Of a stretch of 64,000 nucleotides of DNA, positions 51,663-59,637 are shown in pieces. The notes under the pieces are model-generated. The model had not been told where the DNA came from. It did not search any database and was given only the letters and a program-made list of their open reading frames with translations. The stretch is from an uncultured Lachnospiraceae bacterium. GTDB lineage: Bacteria; Bacillota; Clostridia; Lachnospirales; Lachnospiraceae. The first letter of the stretch is position 1. Every line of letters starts with the position of its first letter. Where the stretch lies: assembly GCA_910586705.1 (NCBI GenBank), contig CAJUJK010000010.1, positions 62,001-126,000 on the forward strand. The letters are read 5' to 3'. The position numbers and the translations under genes were made by a program.

Positions 51663-52628
51663 TCACATCATCTCCCAGATGTTGCCGTCAACATTGAAAT
51701 CCAACAGAATCGCCGGATCGAGTCCGTTCGCAAAATCGGAATAGCTCAGATTGTCCGTATACAGTCCGAAATCAACGTAATTGTCACCGACCGGATTGTC
51801 TTTGTCATAAACCCAACCCACGACCTGACCTGCTTTGGTGCGAGGAAGTCCAAGCATCTCATATACATCATTCAGAAACAGACGCTTTTTCGCCCTGAGC
51901 AGATCATTGGCATAGTTCTCCTGCGCCTTGATGAACATGATGTTATATTCGTTGTTCGGCTCCCAGTGGGGATTCAGGATCGAATTTCCGTCCTCATCAA
52001 CCGTGTACTTCTCGAAGAACCGGGCATACCCGCTTACATCGGACGGGTTCACCACAAAGGCATTCTTCTTGACCTTTTTCTCTTTTCCGGTTTCCGCGTC
52101 CACCTCGGTAGCCGATACCTTTTCGGCTTTGATGTTGTACTTCAGTTCACGGTCAATCTCCTTACCAAACTTTTCGATCACACGACTTCTGTAATTCTTA
52201 AAATCGGTATCAAGAACTGTATAAGCCGCTGTCAATGCCACATTCCTCTTACGAAGAATATTGTTAGATGCCAGAATGCTGGCGATCGATAAAGCCCCGA
52301 TTGCAACCGCAGGAGCATACGTCTTTGCAAGCTGGAGACCGGTCTGTGCATAGACAATCACCGTGTCTTTCTTCGCATCTTCCTTGGAATAATCCTCTCC
52401 GGCCTCCGTGGTGCCATTCTCCTCTGCCGTATGGATCTTATCCATCTTCTCTTTAGTTTCATCCATGACCGCATCGACTTTAAGAGTCGCTTTGCACGCC
52501 ATAACGGCACTCACAATCACACCAGCAACACCCGCTGCCATAAGAATTTCTGGGCTGTGCTTTTTCATCTTGAAGCTAACATTACCGAAAACTCCGCTCA
52601 CCTTATTCATGATTTCATCTTTTTTCAT
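51663..52628 (-). CDS. DUF6353-like membrane protein, paralogue A
   Basis: A 321-residue protein. N-terminal KKHSPEILMAAGVAGVIVSA helix, a charged linker, a second helix (TYAPAVAIGALSIASILASN), then a soluble domain ending in DNYVDFGLY and LLDFNVDGNIWEMM. The KHSPEIL...G motif is shared with paralogues at 54.8 and 57.6 kb; the soluble end is shared with the short protein at 61.9 kb. Membrane location is inferred. Function unknown. Confidence 0.75.
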   Translation of the reverse strand: MKKDEIMNKVSGVFGNVSFKMKKHSPEILMAAGVAGVIVSAVMACKATLKVDAVMDETKEKMDKIHTAEENGTTEAGEDYSKEDAKKDTVIVYAQTGLQLAKTYAPAVAIGALSIASILASNNILRKRNVALTAAYTVLDTDFKNYRSRVIEKFGKEIDRELKYNIKAEKVSATEVDAETGKEKKVKKNAFVVNPSDVSGYARFFEKYTVDEDGNSILNPHWEPNNEYNIMFIKAQENYANDLLRAKKRLFLNDVYEMLGLPRTKAGQVVGWVYDKDNPVGDNYVDFGLYTDNLSYSDFANGLDPAILLDFNVDGNIWEMM

Positions 52629-52939
52629 TTCTGCTTATTCTCCTTTTCCTGAATTTCTCCGCCTAATGCGGCATATCCACAAATATCAATCCAGTTGTCT
52701 TCCTTATAGACGCCGGACGCATTACGAGCTACCTTCATCAATATCATCATGTTGGCAACGTCCGTAGGAGTGACATTATAGTTCAAATACGCACTCCACA
52801 GCGCTCCGATAGAGGCAAAGCTGTCCTCCGCCTTTCCGTATGTACCCTCACGTTCGCCGTTGATGATGATCTTGGCAGTATCCAAAATCTGGTCTCGCCT
52901 TAACGTGGTTTCTTTCATCATAGAAATATCCTGTTTCAT
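52625..52939 (-). CDS. DUF6378-type protein
   Basis: A 104-residue protein: TAKIIINGEREGTYGKAEDS, FASIGALWSAYLNYNVTPTD, NWIDICGYAALGGEI. This is the pattern of a small phage family linked to nucleotide or host-takeover functions. Overlaps the neighbouring gene by four bases. Confidence 0.72.
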   Translation of the reverse strand: MKQDISMMKETTLRRDQILDTAKIIINGEREGTYGKAEDSFASIGALWSAYLNYNVTPTDVANMMILMKVARNASGVYKEDNWIDICGYAALGGEIQEKENKQK

Positions 52940-52952
52940 TGCACATTTCCTC

Positions 52953-53579
52953 CTAATTCAGCGGGTATGCTTTCGGCAGTTTAAGAACATAACCATCGCG
53001 CACTCTAACCGCCTTACATCCAGCAATATCCGTCCAGCCATATTTATTTACTGCGAAGTTATCTGTAGACACGTCTGCAAGATCGTACAAATCACCAACG
53101 CTCACAACCCCGTACTGGCTGATGATCTCATTCATAGCATCCAGAACTGACTCAGCATCACCACGGGTTTCAAATATAATTTCATCGTAGTCGAAACCGT
53201 TTCGCCCGGACTGTCTGTAGCTGCTGCTCCGGCGTTCCTGCTCTCCGCTGTTCCCATAATACTTCCCGTATGAAACCTTCGTTGTTGTATTCTTTTTCTG
53301 CCTGGTTTCCCCGTAAAGAATCATGTCAACGCCGTTTGTCACGATGTCGGAGATTGCCTTTTTCACCGCCGGCACAAGCACCTCCATAAAAATATAAGAT
53401 TTTACATTGCCGACATCTTCCGAAATGAAAACATCTGCAAATTTCTGCATCTCGCCCTTTTTCTTAGACTTAGCAGAACCGCTGATGACTTTTCCGACTT
53501 TCTTTTCTTCTGATGATTTCTCGGGGAGAGCTTTTTGCTCATCTTTCATTTTGTGTGAGTTCCCTCCGTACTGTTCCAT
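52953..53579 (-). CDS. conserved phage protein of the DUF6353 cluster
   Basis: A 208-residue protein: basic disordered start (KVISGSAKSKKKGEMQKFAD), an amphipathic helical region (FMEVLVPAVKKAISDIVTNG), then a folded domain (RGDAESVLDAMNEIISQYGV, YGWTDIAGCKAVRVRDGYVL). It accompanies DUF6353-like genes. Function unknown. Confidence 0.62.
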   Translation of the reverse strand: MEQYGGNSHKMKDEQKALPEKSSEEKKVGKVISGSAKSKKKGEMQKFADVFISEDVGNVKSYIFMEVLVPAVKKAISDIVTNGVDMILYGETRQKKNTTTKVSYGKYYGNSGEQERRSSSYRQSGRNGFDYDEIIFETRGDAESVLDAMNEIISQYGVVSVGDLYDLADVSTDNFAVNKYGWTDIAGCKAVRVRDGYVLKLPKAYPLN

Positions 53580-53593
53580 TGTTCTTCTCCTTT

Positions 53594-54148
53594 CTACACC
53601 ATTTTAAACATTACATCCCGCGCATTCTGTGTTCCGGCGATAGTCTGCGCAATAGATCTGTAAATTCTCGAAACATTGCTGAGGTTCGAGTTGAAGTCCG
53701 CTAAAATATCATCAAGTTTATTGTCAAATTTGGCAGCTATCTGTTCCTTTGCCTTATTGACAACGTCCTTGCGAAGCTCATCCTCATCAATCTTAGATAC
53801 CCTCTCTGCGATCGTATCCGTGACCTTTTCCGAAATCTTCTTGCGCTCATCTGATACAGCCGAGGATACTTCACTGTGAATATCAGACTTCATTTTACTG
53901 ATGATATCTGCCGCGGCGTTATCTACAGCATAACGAGCCCGTCTCTCGGCTGCTCTTTCTACCGCCTGATCGATAACCTCTTTTGGAATATCAATAGGAA
54001 CATCGTTCGACAAATCATCAATCGTTGTGTCCAGCTTTTCGCAAAGCTTTTTCATCTTACAATGGACGCCGAGTCCGTACCCAACTCCGATAAGACCAGC
54101 CACCATCATCCCAAAACCAAATATCCAATCACAATCAATTTTGCTCAT
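53594..54148 (-). CDS. membrane-anchored coiled-coil protein
   Basis: About 184 residues from MSKIDCDWIFGFGMMVAGLI: one N-terminal helix followed by long charged helices (VIDQAVERAAERRARYAVDN, RKDVVNKAKEQIAAKFDNKL), a likely coiled coil parallel to the membrane. Start behind GGAAAGGAG. Confidence 0.65.
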   Translation of the reverse strand: MSKIDCDWIFGFGMMVAGLIGVGYGLGVHCKMKKLCEKLDTTIDDLSNDVPIDIPKEVIDQAVERAAERRARYAVDNAAADIISKMKSDIHSEVSSAVSDERKKISEKVTDTIAERVSKIDEDELRKDVVNKAKEQIAAKFDNKLDDILADFNSNLSNVSRIYRSIAQTIAGTQNARDVMFKMV

Positions 54149-54351
54149 GATTTTTCTCCTTTCCAAACCTCAACCAGTTTTCCCGGAAGAGTTATTCTTG
54201 TTGCGGCTATTTTGTTGTATTGCCTTTTATATTGATAAGCCAGATTGCTCCTTGCTTTCTTTTCAGATGCGGCATAGGTAGTCCCTTCCCAGTTATTTGA
54301 AACGCACTGTTCAAATTCCATGACAGGTCCCTTGTAACAATATCTGTTCAT
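54145..54351 (-). CDS. small basic phage protein
   Basis: Sixty-eight residues from MNRYCYKGPVMEFEQCVSNN (GGAGGTG upstream): TTYAASEKKARSNLAYQYKR, ATRITLPGKLVEVWKGE. This matches a common short phage protein with the AxSxKKARSNLxYQYK segment. Function unknown. Confidence 0.68.
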   Translation of the reverse strand: MNRYCYKGPVMEFEQCVSNNWEGTTYAASEKKARSNLAYQYKRQYNKIAATRITLPGKLVEVWKGEKS

Positions 54352-54379
54352 AAAACACCTCCAGTCCGTTCCAAACAAC

Positions 54380-54409
54380 AAAAGAGAAAGCACCTTGTTA
54401 CAGATGCTT
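54380..54409 (-). terminator. linker-family terminator variant
   Basis: - strand AAGCATC...GGTGCTT then TCTCTTTTG. Follows the 54.4-54.7 kb membrane gene. Confidence 0.6.
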
Positions 54410-54445
54410 CCCCTCAGTCAGAACGACTATTATTCTGTTCTTCAG

Positions 54446-54730
54446 TTACTCCTCAGAATCCTCCTCATTGGTTCCCTGCTCGGTGTCGTCATCAGCCACT
54501 TCTTCAAACTCACCGTCAATCACGTCAGAGTCCTGCTGCTTCTTCGCCTTGATCTTGTTTGCTGTCGGAATGACAACGTACTTAATGGCTAACCCGCCAA
54601 GCACAATCGCCAAACCAACACCAGCCGCAATCTTGAATCCCTTACCAGAACTCTTCTTCACGATCTCCTCGGTTGCTTCTGTTGCTGTTTCAACTACCTC
54701 TTCATTTACCATCATTTCATTAGGTTCCAT
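54446..54730 (-). CDS. small membrane protein with acidic tails
   Basis: Ninety-four residues: acidic N-terminus (MEPNEMMVNEEVVETATEAT), one helix (GFKIAAGVGLAIVLGGLAIK), acidic C-terminus ending EEDSEE. A further member of the early membrane set. Confidence 0.62.
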   Translation of the reverse strand: MEPNEMMVNEEVVETATEATEEIVKKSSGKGFKIAAGVGLAIVLGGLAIKYVVIPTANKIKAKKQQDSDVIDGEFEEVADDDTEQGTNEEDSEE

Positions 54731-54801
54731 TGTTGTTCTCCTTTCAAAAATAGAAATTTAGTGGTTCTCTCCATTAAAGTGCTTGTAAAATTTGCGAGCT
54801 G

Positions 54802-55575
54802 TTAGCCGTTGTTACGATAATCGTATCTGGGTTCAACATGGTAATCAATCACCAGACAAGGTGTTCCGTCATCAGCAATCTGAGAACTGAATCGGAGTTC
54901 CAAATATCCGGTATCGATGTTCCACCCAAGGTCATCACCCATACTCATATGTGGCAGGCCAACTTCGTAATTGAAATCGTTCCAGGATATAAACATTTCG
55001 TCCCGCATCCGTCGATTCAGTTCATTCTCAGCTTTTTTCAGCTTTTCCATATCCGATCTAAAATATCTTCCAGATGCAGAGTCGTAGCAGAGTGTATTTC
55101 CTCTTTCTGTTATGATAACCTGCTGAGTGCTTACGGGATGCTGCTCAATCTTTTCTTTGGCAATCGAGTCCCGTATAGCTTCTTCTTTTTTGTCGCCTAT
55201 CGCCTCAACAACTTTTTCCTGATACTCCCGGAATGCTGATTCCGATAAGCTGTATGCTGTTGCTAACGCGGCTCTTCTACGAACATTTACAGAACTTGCT
55301 CCGATGAGGCAAAGTATAGATGCCGTACCGATTGCCGTTGCAGGAATATAACACCTCCATGTGGCAAGAACCAACTCTTTCGGCCTTAACTTCTCCGTTT
55401 CAAGTTCTTCTTTCTTCTCCTCAATACAAATCAAGGCTTTAGGGGTTGCCCGTACCGCCAGAACTGTTGTTGTAATCATTCCGGCAATACCAATCCCGGT
55501 AAGTATTTCCGGGCTATGTTTTCTAAGAGCATCCTCCATATTTCGGAGAGCCTTAGATAGTGGTTTTGTGTTCAT
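54802..55575 (-). CDS. DUF6353-like membrane protein, paralogue B
   Basis: A 257-residue protein from MNTKPLSKALRNMEDALRKH. Helix 1 HSPEILTGIGIAGMITTTVL, helix 2 YIPATAIGTASILCLIGASS, ARATPKAL between them, then a soluble domain with WNDFNYEVGLPHMSMGDDLG. The two-helix segment aligns with paralogue C at 57.6 kb nearly residue by residue. It lies just downstream of the two DGR targets. Confidence 0.75.
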   Translation of the reverse strand: MNTKPLSKALRNMEDALRKHSPEILTGIGIAGMITTTVLAVRATPKALICIEEKKEELETEKLRPKELVLATWRCYIPATAIGTASILCLIGASSVNVRRRAALATAYSLSESAFREYQEKVVEAIGDKKEEAIRDSIAKEKIEQHPVSTQQVIITERGNTLCYDSASGRYFRSDMEKLKKAENELNRRMRDEMFISWNDFNYEVGLPHMSMGDDLGWNIDTGYLELRFSSQIADDGTPCLVIDYHVEPRYDYRNNG

Positions 55576-55605
55576 AAGTGACGTTTCTCCTTTCAAAAAT
55601 ATAAA

Positions 55606-55622
55606 CCGCCCACAAGGGGCGG
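55606..55622 (-). terminator. terminator after DGR target 2
   Basis: - strand CCGCCCCTTGTGGGCGG followed by TTTATATT; CCTTGTG loop as in the other DGR-target terminators. Confidence 0.7.
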
Positions 55623-55625
55623 CGA

Positions 55626-56174
55626 TTATCTAACCAGCCAGAACTCCGGACGAACCCCGCCAGAGTGCGAGGCGCGGCTGCAGCCCGTATAGCCACCGGC
55701 GGACACAAGAGCGAAACTAGCCGAAGAAACGCTTTCTTTTGTAGCATTGCGGAGCCACCACCAGCACCAGTCATCTTCAAAGTCGCAGACACGGTTTCCG
55801 CGCCGCTTCATCATCTCAAACTGCTCGTCATTATCCGGCTCAAAGTTTTCATAGAAATCGTCATGACCGAATACCTCGCCGTATGTAGGAAGCGTGATCT
55901 CCGTCACCTTGTTTCTCAGCTTATCCGGGAACGCCCGAAGAACAACTTCATTCAGCCACCGTTTCATGTCCGAACCATCGAACCCGCCCTTATTGATATT
56001 GGATTCATTCATCGGATGCCGGGCAACGACCTCATCGAACAGGAAGAGAATCCCCTTGTCCGTTACCTTCTGGGCGGTTGCCGTAAACCTGCCGAAGCCG
56101 TGAAGCTTTACATTGATCTGATCTCCTACGCAGATTTCGTTTGTTTTGAACTGCACCTTTCTTGCTACCTTCAT
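55626..56174 (-). CDS. DGR target 2: early-region variable protein
   Basis: A 182-residue protein from MKVARKVQFKTNEICVGDQI (AAAAGGAG upstream). The DUF6273-like lectin scaffold is visible: GDQINVKLHGFGRFTATAQK, MNESNINKGGFDGSDMKRWL, DDWCWWWLRNATKESVSSAS. The last 30 residues are the variable repeat, ending SGGVRPEFWLVR. No signal peptide or tail-fibre domain, and its neighbours are membrane proteins, so its ligand is probably not the usual bacterial receptor. Confidence 0.88.
   Translation of the reverse strand: MKVARKVQFKTNEICVGDQINVKLHGFGRFTATAQKVTDKGILFLFDEVVARHPMNESNINKGGFDGSDMKRWLNEVVLRAFPDKLRNKVTEITLPTYGEVFGHDDFYENFEPDNDEQFEMMKRRGNRVCDFEDDWCWWWLRNATKESVSSASFALVSAGGYTGCSRASHSGGVRPEFWLVR
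55645..55730 (-). repeat. DGR variable repeat 2 (VR2)
   Basis: Aligns with the template without gaps. All differences fall at template adenines (for example AAT to CTT, AAC to TCC, AAC to CGC, TAC to TGC). About 38.6 kb from the template. Confidence 0.93.
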
Positions 56175-56228
56175 AATTTTTCTCCTTTTCATTTTAGATT
56201 TGTTTGTTAAATGCGCAAAAATATAAAA

Positions 56229-56245
56229 CCGCCCACAAGGGGCGG
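56229..56245 (-). terminator. terminator after DGR target 3
   Basis: Same CCGCCCCTTGTGGGCGG hairpin as at 55606, again followed by a T-rich tract. Confidence 0.7.
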
Positions 56246-56248
56246 AGA

Positions 56249-56797
56249 TTAACCTAACCGAAATACCGGACGAACCCCGTTAGAGTTCGAGGCGTAGCCG
56301 TAGCCCGCAGCGCCATTGCCGCCCACACGAGCGAAATAAGCCGAAGAAAACTCTAATTTGTTCTGCAACCATCCCCACTCATAGGCTTCGCCCTCGCGGA
56401 TTGCGATACGATTCTTGCGGTCTGTCATAAGAGGCCATTGTTTCTTGCCGCTTGACTCGTAACCATCGACATCACCAAAGAATTCTTCCGCATACGGGAT
56501 ACGAAGCAGATCGCCGTTCTTAAAAGGAACCATCATATTCCTGACGGACTCAAAAATTGCCAGGACACTGTTCTTCTGAAGCTCCGTGCGTAAATCACTT
56601 GCCTCATAACCGCCCTCGTTCGTGTTCTCCCGATTCATCTTAAAAGGCTCATCAAGATACTGGTCCAGAAGAAAGAGCGCCCCCTTTTTAGTAACTTTCT
56701 GACAGGTCGCCGTATACTTTCCGATCTCAATCTGATCGCCAACCTTAAACTCACCTGCTGCCTGAATTGATACTTCCTGTTTTCTTAATGCTTTCAT
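56249..56797 (-). CDS. DGR target 3: early-region variable protein
   Basis: A 182-residue paralogue of target 2 (FKVGDQIEIGKYTATCQKVT, MNRENTNEGGYEASDLRTEL, EAYEWGWLQNKLEFSSAYFA). It ends in the variable repeat NSNGVRPVFRLG. Conserved cores and divergent surfaces between targets 2 and 3 point to a gene duplication before separate diversification. Start behind GGAGAAAA. Confidence 0.88.
   Translation of the reverse strand: MKALRKQEVSIQAAGEFKVGDQIEIGKYTATCQKVTKKGALFLLDQYLDEPFKMNRENTNEGGYEASDLRTELQKNSVLAIFESVRNMMVPFKNGDLLRIPYAEEFFGDVDGYESSGKKQWPLMTDRKNRIAIREGEAYEWGWLQNKLEFSSAYFARVGGNGAAGYGYASNSNGVRPVFRLG
56266..56350 (-). repeat. DGR variable repeat 3 (VR3)
   Basis: Gap-free match to the template; changes only at adenines (AAT to TAT, AAT to CGT, AAC to GGC, ACG to GCG). 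The first proline-side positions remain identical to the template, so it is less saturated than VR1 and VR2. Confidence 0.93.
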
Positions 56798-56810
56798 CTT
56801 TTTTCTCCTT

Positions 56811-57113
56811 TCATTTCATCGCATTTAGGATGTCTAAAATATCAGTTGCCACTTCATATGCCACAGAGAAAATTTGGGCATCGTTCTTATTATCGTGATC
56901 CATTATTGCAAAGCTTTTCATCTTAATGCTAAAATCAGCAACTGCATCAATGGATTCTTGAAAAGTCGATGCCTCTTTAACAAGTTTCAAAATCTCTCCT
57001 GCGGCGAATCTTGAAAAACTTACTTGCCTGAAATAATACTCAGGCCAGTTTCTTTGAGGATCTGTCAAATCATAAATATAATCCTCGATAGCCGATGTAA
57101 CACGATTGTCCAT
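56811..57113 (-). CDS. conserved phage protein
   Basis: One hundred residues from MDNRVTSAIEDYIYDLTDPQ (AGGAGGATATT upstream): YYFRQVSFSRFAAGEILKLV, AYEVATDILDILNAMK. Fully helical. Function unknown. Confidence 0.62.
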   Translation of the reverse strand: MDNRVTSAIEDYIYDLTDPQRNWPEYYFRQVSFSRFAAGEILKLVKEASTFQESIDAVADFSIKMKSFAIMDHDNKNDAQIFSVAYEVATDILDILNAMK

Positions 57114-57128
57114 AATATCCTCCTGCAA

Positions 57129-57157
57129 ACAGAAAAGAAGAGTCCCTGTTAGGACTC
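57129..57157 (-). terminator. linker-family terminator, stop codon inside loop
   Basis: - strand GAGTCCTAACAGGGACTC followed by TTCTTTTCTG. The upstream protein ends ..EDEES here. Confidence 0.75.
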
Positions 57158-57316
57158 CTCGTCTTCTTTATCTCTTTTGGCAATCGCTTCATTGACCTTT
57201 TCATCGATCTTTTCGTTCATCTGCTGGTCTTTAACCCAATCGGACAACAAATTCGCCGCTAATCCAACTACGGTTACTACCGTTCCAAGAACTTTAATGA
57301 TACTGCTTTTTCCCAT
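57149..57316 (-). CDS. small membrane protein
   Basis: Fifty-five residues: MGKSSIIKVLGTVVTVVGLA forms a helix, then a charged tail (KDQQMNEKIDEKVNEAIAKR, DKEDEES). GGAAAGGAGG precedes the ATG. Its stop codon lies within the terminator loop. Confidence 0.65.
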   Translation of the reverse strand: MGKSSIIKVLGTVVTVVGLAANLLSDWVKDQQMNEKIDEKVNEAIAKRDKEDEES

Positions 57317-57361
57317 AAAGCGTTACCTCCTTTCCATAATAGTGATTGTAAATTTTGCGAT

Positions 57362-57571
57362 TTAGAAATATGTTACGGTGAGTCTATGGTTTCCATCGAC
57401 AATACGCCATATCTCGCCGTTCTTCCTGGCAAGCCTTATCATGGTTTTCTGATACTGCCTTTTGCCGCTGTCTACGCCGAGCTTGTATGCGATAAGCCCG
57501 GTTACAAATATGATCCCAGCACCTACTGCAATATCCATAACATCGTGCTTTGTTAATTTTGTATCTTCCAT
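57362..57571 (-). CDS. small membrane protein
   Basis: Sixty-nine residues: MEDTKLTKHDVMDIAVGAGI, IFVTGLIAYKLGVDSGKRQY, NGEIWRIVDGNHRLTVTYF. One helix. It ends four bases before the DUF6353 paralogue gene's start region and is probably co-transcribed with it. Confidence 0.62.
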   Translation of the reverse strand: MEDTKLTKHDVMDIAVGAGIIFVTGLIAYKLGVDSGKRQYQKTMIRLARKNGEIWRIVDGNHRLTVTYF

Positions 57572-57575
57572 AACG

Positions 57576-58370
57576 TCAATCCTCCCCTACTATTTCTTCG
57601 AGTAATTCCGCTCCAAACTGCTGCGGTTCATATCCTGAAATAATTACACATTCAAGATTGTCTTCGAGAACGGTTTTTCGATTGTCAAAATCAAGCCACA
57701 TTTCGCCGCCCTCATAAATCTCCTGTAAATTCCATCCCATCTCGTTGCCAAGCTCAATCCCGTTAATACCAAGGAACTCATAATACTCGTTTAGAGTGCA
57801 ATATCCACGGAGCTGAAGATTACGGTTGATATGATACTGAGCGTTAATAACCGCTGCCATAGTCGTATTAAAATATCTTTTGGAGAACATGTCATAGCAC
57901 AGAATACGCTCGCTCTCTGTATCCATATCCATGTTATATATCTGATACCCCCAACCACCATCAGCCACCATTGCGTCTTTAGCCATTTCAGCACAGATTT
58001 TATCGTCCGCATCCGCCCCATAGACCTTTTTAGCTGCCTGGCGATATTGCTTGTATGATTCGTTTACCATAGCATAGGCGCTGGATAACGCCGCCTGATT
58101 ACGCTTATCTAAAACACCGATACCAATGATACAAGCGATTGTGGAGGCACCAACCAAAACCGGCGGAATATAACACTTCCAAGTTGCCTCTATAAGTTCC
58201 TGAGGGGTCAACTTATCTGTTTTTACCTCGTCTTTCTTAGCTTTAATCAGCACCATAGCTTTTGGTGTAGCCTGTACTGATAATACGGCAGTACCAACCA
58301 CGCCGATTGCTCCTAAACAAGTTAGGATTGTTGGGGACGCTTTTCGCAGTCCCAGTTGCAGTTTGTTCAT
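57576..58370 (-). CDS. DUF6353-like membrane protein, paralogue C
   Basis: A 264-residue protein: KASPTILTCLGAIGVVGTAV (helix 1), QATPKAMVLIKAKKDEVKTD, YIPPVLVGASTIACIIGIGV (helix 2), then a soluble domain (YCTLNEYYEFLGINGIELGN, EMGWNLQEIYEGGEMWLDFD). Clear paralogue of B. Function unknown. Confidence 0.75.
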   Translation of the reverse strand: MNKLQLGLRKASPTILTCLGAIGVVGTAVLSVQATPKAMVLIKAKKDEVKTDKLTPQELIEATWKCYIPPVLVGASTIACIIGIGVLDKRNQAALSSAYAMVNESYKQYRQAAKKVYGADADDKICAEMAKDAMVADGGWGYQIYNMDMDTESERILCYDMFSKRYFNTTMAAVINAQYHINRNLQLRGYCTLNEYYEFLGINGIELGNEMGWNLQEIYEGGEMWLDFDNRKTVLEDNLECVIISGYEPQQFGAELLEEIVGED

Positions 58371-58420
58371 ACCTCTTTTTCTCCTTTCATTTTTTTGTTT
58401 TGGCTGTAGAAAAATAAAAG

Positions 58421-58507
58421 AGAAACAGATAGGACTCGAACCTATGACCTAATGAGGGGCAAATTACTACCATTCCTCATTCGCTCTACCAACTGAGCTA
58501 CTGTTTC
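58421..58507 (-). tRNA. tRNA-like gene with an enlarged anticodon region
   Basis: Acceptor arms GAAACAG and CTGTTTC pair over seven bases; the D arm GCTCAGTTGGTAGAGC and T arm ATAGGTTCGAGTCC are canonical. Between them, AATGA pairs with TCATT but encloses 21 bases instead of 7, so no standard anticodon can be read. AATGAGG and CCTCATT can pair over seven bases, leaving a smaller loop that lacks the usual T33. It may be decayed, may carry an insertion, or may be a tRNA mimic. No CTA (amber-suppressing) anticodon is seen. Confidence 0.6.
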
Positions 58508-58531
58508 TCATAATATGCTGTGTAATTTTTG

Positions 58532-58562
58532 CGAAAAGAAAAGAGCCGCTGTTACACGACTC
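58532..58562 (-). terminator. linker-family terminator, stop codon inside loop
   Basis: - strand GAGTCGTGTAACAGCGGCTC followed by TTTTCTTTTCGC. Confidence 0.72.
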
Positions 58563-58845
58563 CTAATTTGTTGCTGCTATAAAATATAATTTTTTTACCA
58601 AGTTCTTCAGCTTTACGAATTTCATACCTTGTGCTTTCTCCAACGTAGCAATCTACGTCTACGACAAATATGGCGTCAGACATTGCAATTTTCTCTGTAT
58701 GCAATTCCAAATACCATTTCTTGTCGTGACGTTCACATCCCATCGCCGGAAATAGCACAATAAACCCCAAATCAGTAAGCTGCTGATAGACACTTACCAT
58801 TTCTGTTTTATACTTATAGCTCCCACAAATAGTTATAATCTTCAT
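58552..58845 (-). CDS. nucleoside deoxyribosyltransferase/DUF4406-like protein
   Basis: Ninety-seven residues: KIITICGSYKYKTEMVSVYQ, SDAIFVVDVDCYVGESTRYE, IRKAEELGKKIIFYSS. GES..YE..KAEELGK is the nucleotide-binding/catalytic region. Paralogue of the gene at 29.1 kb. Confidence 0.7.
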   Translation of the reverse strand: MKIITICGSYKYKTEMVSVYQQLTDLGFIVLFPAMGCERHDKKWYLELHTEKIAMSDAIFVVDVDCYVGESTRYEIRKAEELGKKIIFYSSNKLGVV

Positions 58846-58888
58846 ACAATCACGCTCCTTTCATTAAAGAAGTTGTAAATATAACGAA

Positions 58889-58917
58889 ACAGAAAAGAAG
58901 AGCCCTTGTTAGGACTC
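58889..58917 (-). terminator. linker-family terminator
   Basis: - strand GAGTCCTAACAAGGGCTC followed by TTCTTTTCTG; preceded directly by the end of the 58.9-59.1 kb gene. Confidence 0.72.
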
Positions 58918-58924
58918 CTCGTTT

Positions 58925-59143
58925 TTAATCAAAACCGCTTCCCTTCAATATTTTTTTGAGTTCTTCCTTGCTGAGTTCCACATCAATATCCAAATGTGCG
59001 TGTGTAGTTCCGTCGTTTACAGTGACTTTCATTTCTTTAAGCCAGATATCCATATCTACACCTAACTTCTTTTTGATAATCACCTTCGCTGCTTTCGACA
59101 CAAGCGCCGTTGTGAATTTTGATATAATATTCATCTCGTCCAT
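58925..59143 (-). CDS. small hypothetical protein
   Basis: Seventy-two residues: MNIISKFTTALVSKAAKVII, KVTVNDGTTHAHLDIDVELS, KEELKKILKGSGF. Amphipathic helix followed by a beta region; resembles small phage proteins with a C-terminal ELSKEELKK.L helix. Confidence 0.58.
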   Translation of the reverse strand: MDEMNIISKFTTALVSKAAKVIIKKKLGVDMDIWLKEMKVTVNDGTTHAHLDIDVELSKEELKKILKGSGFD

Positions 59144-59198
59144 ACCTCTTTTTCTCCTTTCGGTCTATGGTTTTCATAAAGGAGCGTGTATAAATTGC

Positions 59199-59226
59199 GA
59201 AAAGAAAAGAGCCCTTGTTAGGACTC
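59199..59226 (-). terminator. linker-family terminator, stop codon inside loop
   Basis: - strand GAGTCCTAACAAGGGCTC followed by TTTTCTTTTCGC. Upstream protein ends EEIES within it. Confidence 0.75.
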
Positions 59227-59598
59227 AATTTCTTCTAAAGTAATCCAAAGTTTTGATTTTCTAATGAGTGGCAGATACCCTACAATATCACAATACTCGT
59301 CAATTTTATACTTACAGTATGGGAACGATTTATTCGCCACATTTATAAAAGGTTGAATACGATCATATACGAGCTTACTATATTCAGGGTTAATATCTTC
59401 AATATATTCTCCGAACGCAAACTCTTTTCCCGTCACAGTCCATTCATCATTAACCACTTTTATATGCTCACGAAATATCCTCGCAACCTCATTTCGATGT
59501 TTCATAAATTCTTCTCTCATATGTTTTCGCATAAATCTTGGCACCTTTTCAAAGTGATAAAATACCTTAAAATATCTCTCTTCATACTCGTTGTTCAT
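59218..59598 (-). CDS. hypothetical phage protein
   Basis: A 126-residue helical protein: YFKVFYHFEKVPRFMRKHMR, FGEYIEDINPEYSKLVYDRI. Preceded by the Shine-Dalgarno hairpin class. No family recognised. Confidence 0.6.
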   Translation of the reverse strand: MNNEYEERYFKVFYHFEKVPRFMRKHMREEFMKHRNEVARIFREHIKVVNDEWTVTGKEFAFGEYIEDINPEYSKLVYDRIQPFINVANKSFPYCKYKIDEYCDIVGYLPLIRKSKLWITLEEIES

Positions 59599-59637
59599 AA
59601 CCTGAACCTCCTTTCATTAAAGAGGTTGTAATTTTTG

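Noticed and set aside
58421..58507. Amber-suppressor tRNA
   Set aside because: No CTA anticodon is present in any loop arrangement I could draw.
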